DNA of 33,451 bases, from assembly GCA_001953115.1 (NCBI GenBank), contig LSSL01003534.1:1-33451 (forward strand), in the 5' to 3' direction. Positions 22,542-33,451 of the stretch are shown here, one piece after another (within the stretch, counting starts at the first letter, position 1; the number at the start of each line of letters is the position of its first letter). The notes below the pieces were generated by a model. That model worked only from the letters and a program-made list of their open reading frames with translations, had not been told where the DNA came from and did no database searches. This DNA comes from Smittium mucronatum. Lineage: Eukaryota > Kickxellomycota > Harpellomycetes > Harpellales > Legeriomycetaceae. The position numbers were made by a program, and so were the translations under genes.

Positions 22542-25500
22542 AAACCAACAATATACTAGTATTCATATAATATAAATACAAAAAAAAACACAAGATCCTA
22601 TATGCTTATATTTGAGCTATGAATATTTAGTTTTTATATTTCTAAAAAACCCGTTTTTGTGTGAAAAATTTAAATCTAGAACAAATTTTAATAATATTGA
22701 GTATATTTTTTGGAAAAATAAATCAAAAATATTAAGATATATTTGGAAAAAATGAAAACCATAAACCCATCCCAAAATAAAAAAGATAAAATAATTAAAA
22801 AGATTTTCAATATTAAGAAGTAATAATATAAACAATACGAAATTATTAATTTAATCAAAGGCATATAATTATATGTGTATAGAGAGCATATTTTTTACCT
22901 TAGATAACACTAGGGAGTTTTTCATACACTTTTACAAATATAAGCTATATTTAATTACATTGAAATGTAAACTAAAGGGTATGTTAACCATCCATGATTC
23001 ATAGATAAACATAAATTTCTATGCCAAGATATGTAGAGAAATTAGATTTATATAGTTGGAATAAAGTCAGATATTTCAGGAAATGTTCCAAATAAATAAA
23101 CAAATATTCAGCTGATAAAAAATTCCAGTATGAATAATAGTCGGGGTTTCTATTTTTTATAGTATAAAACTGAAGCTTAAATAAAAATCAATATAAATTT
23201 TTTTTAAAGGCAAGAAAAAAATAGATATAATAAAAAGATTTATTGAAAAAAAAAGAAAGAAAAGAAAGAAAAATAGAGAAGTTTTTTTATAAATGTAATA
23301 CTTTTTTGAAATTAGAAGATTTGAATTAATTTTTATCATTTAAAATAAGTAAATTTAAATCGATTTAAATTGAAAATATATAACATAATTATTAAAAAAA
23401 GATCATTCAAGGGTGGTCCATGTATAAATCAAGACCAATATACCCAGAATTATCACCATTTTATTTTTAATATACTTAGGATATGAATATAATCAAGTTA
23501 GAGTCCATTTTATGTTGTTTTTAATTATGTTTGAATCTATTTAGCTATGATGATATGTATATAAATCTGAAAAAGTGTCATTATACTTTAATAGTTGAAA
23601 ACATCTGTAAAAATAGTCACTTAATTCTACAGAAATTTTGAAAATTTCATAAAAATTCAAATCTGCTCACAAATAATTTTTATTTTATAATGATTTTTTA
23701 AAACTATTTGATAAAAACCTTTTTTACCATTTTTTATCATCTATTTTTTTTTTGAGTTTTTTTATGTTTGTTTAGATTGAAGAAACATGTTTTAAAATAC
23801 ACGTGCTGGAATATTCTAAAAAATAATTTAATATTTGAAATTTTTTTATTTATCTCGACGATAAAAAAATGAAAACAAATACGAGATCTCAGGAATATTT
23901 TTAATTCTCAAAAGAAAATTGATTTAGGATATTATGAGCTACTCCCTCAATTTAATTCTTAATATGATGCAAAAAAAACTTTTTGAGTTTATGTAAATGT
24001 TTCTATTACCATTTTTCATGAGAGTTTTGAATTATATTTGTAATCAGAATCTAGAAATATATTTTTATACTTATATTTATTATGAAATTTATAAAAATAA
24101 CGATTTTCTGAGAAGTTTTGAAATAATATGTTGAAAATATTAAGGTTTGAGATTGAAAGACCTTGTTATATTCAGAAAAAGATAAAAGTTTTAGGAGTCG
24201 AAATCAATCAAAAATCCCCATCTTTATTTCTAGTTATAGCATAAAAAATTTAATTAAAAAAACTAGCATGATATTAGTTAAAAGATTCTACATTAAAAAA
24301 TACACATGATTTAAATTGCTAAAATATAAGCTTATATATAACCAGTGAATATTTTTAAAAAAAAATCAATTATTATTTCATAAAATTTTCTCAAAAATAT
24401 TTTTAAAAATATTATAAACCTCCAATTTTTTTATACAACCTGTATTTATTTCTAAATATATAATTGTAAAACACAAGCTTTTTTTCACAATTTTCTATAT
24501 AGTAATAATAAAGGAGGCAGATATAAATGATTTATTTTGTTTATTTAGAATTTTTACAGTAAAAATTGAAGATACTGAAAGCTATAATTGAGATTTTAAT
24601 GAAATTTACAAAGTTTGATCTTTGATTAATTTAAAATTAAATATAATTTATCATACCACTTATTCTGCTATGCGGATAAAAAAAGCACTATTAAAAATTA
24701 GTCTAGAAAATCTAAGTGAGATTTATGGACCCTTTTGTAGCTAAAAATCCAATTAATAGCATTATAGTTATCTTATATTAGTATAAATGGTTAAATAAAT
24801 TTTAATTATCAGTTTTGGAGTCTAAATTCCACTAAACGCTTTTTTTTCGAAAACAAAATGAGTAGAATTATCATAAATAAGGAATTTTTTATCAAATTTC
24901 GGAAAAAAAATTGTGAAAAAAAACTCCAGATGGTACGAGGATAGAAATATTCCTGAAAAATTGCAATAATTCTATTGAAAAATCAAAATATTTGGATAGT
25001 TGAAATTCTAATTTGAATTTTTTTATAAAAAAAAAAAGTAAATACTAAAATACTAATATAAAACGGTTCAAATTTGAAAATCAATTTTAAAACCCTTATA
25101 TACGATTATGGTGTATTTTTTGAAATTGATACTATATTTTTTTAGAATTAGTTATAAAAAAATTTGAAAATTTGAAAATTTCTGACTCTCCAGAAAAAAA
25201 GGCTTAACTGGGATTTTATAACTGTATACAAAAAAATAGGTAGAAAAATATATAGGAGATTCTGGATTATGTTTTTACATGTTATTAAATTTACCTAATT
25301 ATGTATAAATTAAGATGAAAAGGTAGAAAAAAAAATATTTCAATTTTAAATCATAAAAAATTGAAAATATTTTTAACATCACTCAAAAAAAAACACCCTC
25401 GACTTAATCTTAATGAAATTTTGACTAGAAAACCAAAAAAAGGGGTGCTGAAAAATCTTCAAAATACTATTTCCTTTTTAAGGGTATGAGATAACTTTTT

Positions 25501-26459
25501 TTGACTTTTTTTCTTCAAAATTTTAATCATATAGTGAAATCTTTAAGAAGTTTATTTAATTTATTATTTTTTTATTTTAACCACTAAATATAATACAGCA
25601 GATTTTTAGATATATTTGATTAATTTTCTGTTTTTCGAAAAATATAATAATAATTTTTTTTAGGGACAGTGATTTTGAATGATTAAGTATGCTAATAATC
25701 GGGAATATATTTAGTACCATCAAAATTTTCATTTTTCACAAAAAATATTTATAAAACAAAGGTATTGTGAATATATATAGGGAATTCATAAAAATCTTAA
25801 AACAATAATAATCATCATTTTTACTAATAAATATCTCGAAATTGTAAGTGGTATTTTAATATTCTTATCAAAATTACTATCTGCGTGAAATTTTATTTTT
25901 AAAAGCCCATTTAAAATAGTAAAAGATAAAAATATTTCCATGAAAATTTGAGAGACAAAAACCTTAAAAATATATTAAAATTTTACATTTATACAGTACA
26001 AATTATTGTATTAATATAGTAAAAAATGATATTATGTTTTTGAACTCAAGTGGGAAAAATTAAGTCTTTAACAATATACTATGATGTTTAAGATTAAATT
26101 TTCATTAAAATGCTGCTGTTTGATTAAGATAGAATTGTAAATTATTCTTTTTTTGATATAAGTAATCAATATATTTTCCCCTTCAATTTTAAAATCAATT
26201 ATTTCCAAAACTATTGAGAATAAAAAATAAATGAAATTGACATGTGGAAATAGTTTATCAAGTTTTTTTTAAGGGATTTTTGATAAATTTTATAGTTTTT
26301 TGGATTTTTTTTTTTTGGAATTGAATTTTGCATAAAAATTTTTAAAAAAAAATTATCTAATAAGAGATTTTGTGTAAATTTAATTATAAACCCATTTTAA
26401 TCACACATGTAGTGATAAAATAGATACTGTGTACTAGTATTGAAACTAATAAGCAATTC

Positions 26460-26870
26460 TGATGGATAAATTTTTTGGATATTGAGTTTTGAGTTTTGAG
26501 TTTTGAGTTTTGAGGTAATTTTATCTTTTTATTTTGGTTTATTGCTATATTGAGGCTGAGGTTAAATTTGAGGTTCATAATAAAATTTGTTGAATTTTAT
26601 ATGGATAGACAGATGTTGATGGGTTGAGCTGTGCTAATATTTGATTTTGGCTGTGTTTTTAGTTTGTTCAAATCTGGAGTAGTTATTTTTAGTTTGGTTT
26701 GAATTTTTTCAAATTGGATTAATATTGATTTTGGTAGTGTTTTGGGCAATTTTAATCAGCTTTATATGAGTACAGTTTATTTTAAGCTGGGTGTCTTTTC
26801 GGATTTTATTTTTTTGATTTTGACCAAATATTTGGATTTCGTTTTTATTAATGTGGAAAATAGTTCATTA
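26460..26870. other. T/G-skewed block
   Basis: For about 400 bases the plus strand is rich in T and G and poor in C, unlike both flanks. The minus strand is therefore A- and C-rich and gives a Lys/Asn/Gln/Thr-rich reading of about 115 codons with one stop: a first part containing LPKTLPKSILIQFEKIQTKL, then the ATG frame starting at 26578. It looks like low-complexity sequence, not a folded protein, and I do not call it a gene. Confidence 0.4.
26482..26514 (+). repeat. Tandem heptamer repeat TTGAGTT, about 4.7 copies
   Basis: GAGTTTT units follow one another without error for 33 bases at the left end of the T/G-skewed block. Seven-base G/T-rich repeats recall telomere-type units, but I know of no eukaryotic telomere repeat with this unit, and the array is short and internal. 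Confidence 0.85.
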
Positions 26871-29800
26871 TCGAGAATAGTTATTTTTTTCTGTTCCGAT
26901 TTAATTATTCCGATTCTTTAATGGATTTATCTTTATTAATATTTATTTACTTCTAAAAAATTTGATAAATTAAAATCTCATATTAGGATACTTATTTATA
27001 ATTTTTTAAAATATATTTATCATCTTATAAAAATATCTTTTGATATTATATTACTAATATTTTACATTCCATAACCAAAATTTTGCTTATAAAACTTTAA
27101 TAAATTAAGAGCTTATATATATATATATTATTTTAATATGAGTCATTAGAACTGATCTACACAACGAACTTTTTATATTTAAATTTTAAGATGTGTTGGC
27201 ACTTATTTTTAACAAAAATTTACATGTTAAAAATTAGATTAATTAATCATAATAACATGTTTTTTGGGACGTTATTTTTCAAAACATGATATTCGCGACT
27301 CATTTTTAGTTTTAAAGTTCATAATTTTTTGTGAGATATTAAAATTTATATCCATTTAATTTAAATTTTGGAATAAAAATATAAATCCCGTAAAAAAATA
27401 AATTTTTATAGTTAAGAAAAATCAATTAAATTCATTCTATAGCTTTGGTACAATTTAAAAACAGTAAATTTTAATTAGTTGTTTCTATTAGCTTGATAGT
27501 TGAAAATTTGGCGTATTTTTTATATTTTTTTTAATTTAATGCAAATTATTGAATATTATGAAAAGCCCTAATATTAGTGCCTCCAATACAAATAATTGAG
27601 ATTTATCTATACATCACTCTAAATATTGAGAATAAATGAGGTGATGCTTATTGATAGGTTCATAAATTCAAAAGCTAAAAAAAATAAAAACTATATATAG
27701 TTTTACCCTTATGCAGTTATATTAATTCAAAGAAATTAAAAATTTCGGAACTATGTTTATACAATGATTTAACTATACAGAATGTGGTTATAATTATGTA
27801 TCGGTGAACAGGCTGGAATCTCCTTTTTTGAAAATAAAAATCTCAGAGCATTTTCAATAAAAAAAACTTTACATCAGGAAAAAATAAAAGTAAAAATGAT
27901 AAATAATAAATAATATAGAGAAAGCATAGATGAGATAAGATAAGATATTATCAAAAAGCTATTTAGAATATTTTGGAGGGTTTAAGGCTGAAATATATAT
28001 TTTACAAAATAAAAATAAATATTCAAACTGAGTTCTTCTTAAGAATAATAAAGTTACGCATATGATAAAAAAAATAATCTAAAATATAAAAAAAACTCTT
28101 AATATATTAGAAGCATATATTTTTAAAAGAGAAAATTGAAAAAATAATTAAAGTTTTTAAACTTTTTGCAAAAATAATCAGATTTCAAAATAAATTGAAC
28201 AATTACATAATTGAAAAATAGAAGCATAAATCCCTAGTATTAAAAAAAAGAAGAGCATTAATTAGCCAGGAAACAAACTCTATTAATTAATGATCTATAA
28301 ATTGGTTTAAATTATTTAAACTCTTAAAACCATTATGTATCTTAACATAAACCCAAATTTCCTTATTTTTTACTATAAATAAGCTTTTATTTATATCTTG
28401 AAATATGAACAAATAGCCACCAAGAGAACCTTAATTCTTCTTTACTCAGTTAAAAAAACATACTTTTTAGATTCATTTATATTGAATACCTCATGTTTTT
28501 TCAGTCTATTGATAATTGTGATTTATACATTAATCAAATAACTATAAAAAAAAAGTTGAAACTTATTTTAGGATTTAGTCGCTATTCAAATATTTTTCTG
28601 TGATGAACATAATAAAATACTCAACTTAAATCTTTTTGAATATTGTTTTAGATTCTCCCATATTAAACCTTTGCCTTATTATCTCCATAAACATTCCATA
28701 ACTATATATTTTAAAGATAAATATATAATTAGGGAAATAAATATAATATATTAAGAGTGATGAAGTTTAATTTTGTAATATTTTGATTCATTTTTTTCTG
28801 TTTCTACTAAAAGCTTAGAGAATTTAATTAATCTTTATTACCATCCAAAAAATCCAATTAAGTGGAGAATGTTACAAAAACGCTTTAATCCACTAAAAGA
28901 TCTTAAAAAAATATTTTATTCAATGATAAAGTTTGGCTTTTCCGAATATAGTATTTCAAATATACCTAAAAAAAGTAATTTTTTTGTATTTTTCAACACA
29001 AATGCATATTTATGATCATTTTTTTTAAAAATAACCAAGTTGGATTAATAAAAAACTTGTAATACGACCGCTATCCGATTTATAATATTTATCAGCTTAT
29101 CCAACTCCCCGTTCAAATCTTGTTTAGACATAAAATTATCTGACCTACTTTTATTTCAGCTATCGTAATATTCTTTTTAACTTTAAAATATGTAATTCAG
29201 AGCTAATTGCTTTGAAAATTTTATAGGATAGAGAGTATCATAAACCGTTAAATCGCTGCTTTTGTGAACTATATTCTATTATTTCAGTGTTCTTAATCCC
29301 TGAAAACATTATTTCAAACTGTTTTAGCCAGAAATTTACTAAAAACTGTTATTTTATACTTTATAAAATAGTAAACTGTTGGTTTTTGGGCAGTGTTAAG
29401 GGCCTAATATTTTTGGAAACCTAATTATATGTAAAAAGATTGATAGAGCAGTAATGATCTTAATTTTTTTCTGGCTAATTAATGCTCTGATAATTTTTTA
29501 TTACTAGGGTTTTACACTTCCATTTTTCAATTAGTGAATCGCATCAATTTATTTTGACCATTTTTGCAATTTTTCCTTTTTAAAATATCGGTTTTATGTC
29601 AATAAATCCGTTTTAGTTGCAATAAATAAAATTTAAAGAGGCTTTTTTGCACATAAAAGCCTCTTTAATTTATTTAAATCTGTTAAGACTATTTAATTGA
29701 ATAAAACTCTATCTGATAATTTTTAGAGCTGTGCAAAATTAGAGATATCTGAATTTCGTAATTTTCCGATAATTTTTTTTTTTTGAATTCAGCTTTCAAT

Positions 29801-32800
29801 ATATAAGCCTTGCTTTATAACTTAATTACTTGTAGTATACTTTTTTTTATTAAAAATAAATAATTAAGTATCATTGATCTCCTATTTTTGCTTCTTTAAC
29901 TATTATAAAATTTCTCTTTCACAATAATAACAAATCAGTACTTTAAAATTGTTTTAAATAAATTTCAATAAATTCCGATAATTTTTTTTCATTTTACATA
30001 TTTTAGCATTAGTATTATCATCATTGTTCAGCTTAAGTTTGAGTTTATGCAAGCGATTCTACAGATAATGAGCGTTTTTCTACCTTTTTTTAATAATCAA
30101 AGTTAAGGAAATAGATATTGTCAATTATTTTCACTAAAAATTTTGATTTGCTCTAAAATCAGTTTATAAATTTAATTTTTTGATTAAACTATGTTTTTAA
30201 GTTTTTAATTTTTTTTTCATATTCGTCAAAGCATAGTATTTAGTTAGGTTTTTTTATAATTTTTCAAATAGAATCAAACTGCCATATTTTGGTTACTTTT
30301 ATTTGATCATGTATACAAAAGTGATTTGATGCTAAGCTAAAAACAAAAAATCCAAAAATATGGAGTTTCAAAATAAAAACATTTAAGTTTATTTAGATTT
30401 TTTAATTAAATACAGATCAAATACGCTGAAATTTAATGAGGGTAATTATTTTGCATTAATAGATGTCTAAAAAAACACTTCACGTTAAAAATATTTTTTC
30501 GATAAGAGTATTTAGATTTGGTTTTTTTCCCTTTCAGTCTAAGTTAAGATTTTCTTTTTTTTTAATAGCTTTATTCATTTCAAATTTGGAGATGAAAAAA
30601 TAATACTCGTTTTTTTCTACTTTTTAACTTTAATTATATATAGGTTAAAAATTTAAATCAATTAAAATTTTCAACAGATTAAAATAAAAGTTCTATTAGA
30701 ATTGGGATCTAAAAAGGTTTATCAATAATAATAATGAATTTATTTTTTTTTCAATTTGATGTAAATTTAAACACAAAAATTTTGCAAAACGCTTCGCTAA
30801 AATAAATTTTCTGCGTAATTTTTTTTTTAAAAAAATAATAAAAAAAATGTAAAATAGATTTAGATTATTTTTGCAATTAAACCGTTATAAAAATGATTTT
30901 TCTAGATAAGAAATTATTTCCGGGGAAATTTTGAATAAAAATATTTTAAATTTTTAGAACGCAGATCCTGATAAATTATAAAATGATCTTAAGTACCTAA
31001 AAAAACAACGGAATATCGAAATAAAACTTTTTTTATTAAACATAAATAAATATAAACACAAAATGTCATATAAATAGCTAAATATATAAGTTTTGCTGAT
31101 ACATAGCCATATCATATGTGGTAATATGTCGCCTAAAATAAAAAATTATACTATTTCAGGCACGAAAAATAAAGATATCGATTTTTTGAATATATGTAAA
31201 TTAAATAATTAAAAGAAGAGTATTAAAAAATTTTATCGACCACTATATATTTTTTAAAAAAATTCACATAAAATATAGAGTTTATGCATATATGTATAGA
31301 AAATATTTTCAGTTTTTAATTTATTATTTAATATAAGATATATTTATTCATTTTTAACTATTTGTTTTAAAAAGATGGGATATTGGTGAAATAATAAAAT
31401 ATATAGGGGATTGAAAATTATCTAATATTTTAAAAATTGTTATAACTTTTTTTTCTACCTAAATATAATTTAAAAATTATTAAAAGTGTAGAAAAAAAAA
31501 TACACATAGCCAATTTGGTTCAATATATTCGTTTTTTAATATATTTTAGAAGGTTAAGCAATTGAAATTGAGTTTTTTTTTGACTATGTATGCTTTTACA
31601 TCAAAATTTTCTACACAATATTATTCATGGTATCTCACTTGAAAAAAAAATTTAATTAAAAAAAACATCTTTTCCTAAAACGCCTATAAAAAATGTATAT
31701 TTTAAAATTTTTAATAAAATAATAAAATTATATAGAAAATTAAAATACTATCTTTTAATTTTTCAAAAAAAATTCACAGAAAAATCAGAGAATTTCGGGT
31801 TTGAATATTTGTTACCCAGATGAAAAATAAAATTTCTGATGAATAAGTATTTTTTATAAATTATAAAAATATTATTACTAATTAAAGATAGTATTAAATA
31901 TTTAACCTGAAAAACATCATCTAGGTATAAACAGTTAAACTTATTTAATATTTTATCAAATAATAAATTTAAATAACAGGATAATGGTTTTTGATAATTG
32001 ATTTTTTTGTGCTTATAACCAAAAAATGGATTAAATTTTCATTTAATGGGTTTATGCCTTATATTTATTATTATTATTTCAAAATTACAGATTTTAACAC
32101 AGAACCAACGCTAGAAAATTTTAAAATTGGAAAATATAAATTAATATAAACTATAAATTTGTATATTTTGCTCTTTAATTTAAATTTCAGACCACTGAAA
32201 GATAACTCGATCTGAATTTTACCAAGCCACAACCCTCCATGTAACGTGAAATTTATTGTGAATTTAAAAATTTGCACATATATATATATTTTGCAAATAA
32301 CCGAATTATAAAATAACCTTGTGATATATTAAGTTGACTGGAGTATAAAAGTGATATTATTACTCTTAAACAGCAAAAATATTTTAGTTTATTTTCATTT
32401 ATTGTTGATATTTAGTAAATATGGTATTTAAGTACTAAAATATACATGCATTAAATGAATAAATATCTTATAATTTTTATATAGTGATATCTATCAATCC
32501 AGAAATTCGGCATATACCAATTTTTTATAAATTCTGTCGAAGAGAATAACATCACAGTTTCAATATTTTTTCATATATCGTTTTTTCAAAAAAACAACAC
32601 AATATAAAGTAAATTTATAGAAAAATAAATGTGTGGAATTCAAAAATAAATAATATAGGAGTAACAAATTCCAAAGATAAAAATTGATTTTATTATTTAA
32701 AAGCCACGTAATATTTTTTAAGTGGGTTTAAACATTAAAATTTTTTCTTGAATCCTTGTGCTTTAATTATTGATTATTTTCTAAGATTAAATTCTCAGAT

Positions 32801-33451
32801 TATTTCTATTGAGCTCCAGATAATTATTAAATCATCAATAGAATTATAATTTATAAAAAACAGGGAAATTTTATAAGTTTTTGATTGATGAAAATACAAA
32901 TAGTATTCATTTGATTTTTCAGTGAAATTTTTGTCCCTTTTTAACCGAGATTCGAAGCTATTGAAACTATTCTGATTATAAATGGCAGGATATTATACTT
33001 AGTTGGCAATTATAATCTCATATATTGATTTATGATTTGATATTTTCAATTCTTATATCATTTTTTCTCGAAGAACAAAATACATCTAAGATATATTAAC
33101 AGTCAATGGTAAATAAAAAAACTTTTAGAATATATAAATGGAGAGTCTTTTTTTGGATTTTTTTAGATAAGAGAGTTTAATAATAATTTTTATTCAATAC
33201 TCACATTTTATAGCGGAAAAAAATATGGTTGAATGAATTATTTATTTAAATAAAAGGCTTTTATTGGTTGATTTTTTTCAAAACATATTTTAGCGCAAAA
33301 ACAGATGCAATATGATCTTAAAACAAATGAATATATATGTATTAATTGCACTAAAAAAGAAATTAAATTAAATAGAAACCATCAGATCAGCCAATAACAT
33401 ATTCTGATTAGCACCGTTTCCCCCAAAAATATTTAAAAAATAATTTTTGGA
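26871..33451. other. AT-rich gene desert to the window end
   Basis: No gene is supported. The open frame at 32074-32277 (minus) is low in complexity. Bases 29,050-29,420 are slightly richer in GC and contain ACTGTT three times within about 80 bases, without any coding or RNA signal I can name. TA repeats are present near 27113-27128 and 32278-32290. The last 150 bases hold nothing recognisable. Confidence 0.5.
29633..29668. repeat. Perfect 14-bp hairpin with 8-base loop
   Basis: TTAAAGAGGCTTTT (29633-29646) and AAAAGCCTCTTTAA (29655-29668) are exact complements around TTGCACAT. Pairing continues imperfectly outward through AT-rich sequence. It is the strongest short stem in the right half of the window. 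It could be a small MITE end-to-end remnant or a chance structure. Confidence 0.55.

Larger units (their letters stand above)
18771..26459. other. AT-rich gene desert
   Basis: Some of the most AT-rich sequence in the window. Open frames at 21438-21632, 22617-22835 and 23157-23339 are strings of Phe, Ile, Leu, Lys and Asn and are not credible genes. The TA repeat at 21466 and the C-run cluster at 22527 are listed separately. I see no RNA gene or element boundary. Confidence 0.55.

Noticed and set aside
21438..23339. Three short open frames
   Set aside because: Simple Ile/Phe/Lys/Asn strings, one of them encoded by an AT microsatellite.
26482..26514. Telomere repeat
   Set aside because: Only about five units, internal, with no extension and no known telomere unit of this sequence.
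26384..26578. Minus-strand ATG frame, 64 codons
   Set aside because: Its centre is the heptamer repeat read as a repeated K-L-K-T-Q-N-S type string; low complexity, not a protein family.
1..33451. CRISPR array, bacterial operon or phage
   Set aside because: There are no regularly spaced identical repeats, no dense gene packing and no ribosome-binding sites; the one secure gene has spliceosomal introns.

Overview
The window looks like nuclear DNA from a very AT-rich eukaryote. The evidence is one clear protein gene split by two short GT-AG introns, the 3' end of a non-LTR retrotransposon, and about 25 kb with no convincing gene. Hand counts give roughly 15-20% GC in typical right-hand lines and 43-50% in the ceramidase exons and the retroelement tail. 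An early-diverging AT-rich fungus, for example a gut- or animal-associated zygomycete-type lineage, would fit. That placement is inference; other compact-intron eukaryotes are not excluded.

Layout. 1-466: decayed 3' end of a LINE-type reverse transcriptase ORF, with a CCHC knuckle, an in-frame stop and a homopolymer frameshift. 467-3750: AT-rich DNA with weakly coding-like fragments on the plus strand, including one that faintly resembles the start of a ThiF/E1-type domain. 3862-4911, minus strand: a complete three-exon alkaline ceramidase gene (274 aa, all expected metal and catalytic positions present), with a candidate TATA-like and CCAAT promoter just upstream. 5000-6200: richer in GC, with one 66-codon ATG frame on the minus strand. 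8594-10636: a 2,043-bp inverted-repeat element with two 357-bp arms that differ at about 9 positions, around a 1,329-bp spacer with no gene. 10637-33451: gene desert, broken by a GC-richer island at about 18,150-18,770 that reads like a decayed coding sequence, a T/G-skewed block at 26,460-26,870 with a heptamer tandem repeat, TA microsatellites, a few G-runs and small hairpins.

How it fits together. Only the ceramidase can be assigned a working role: cleavage of ceramides to sphingoid base and fatty acid in ER or Golgi membranes. The rest is best read as intergenic DNA built from old mobile elements and eroded coding sequence under strong AT mutation pressure. The nearly identical inverted repeat is the youngest-looking event. 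I see no CRISPR array, rRNA, tRNA, operon or bacterial gene organisation.
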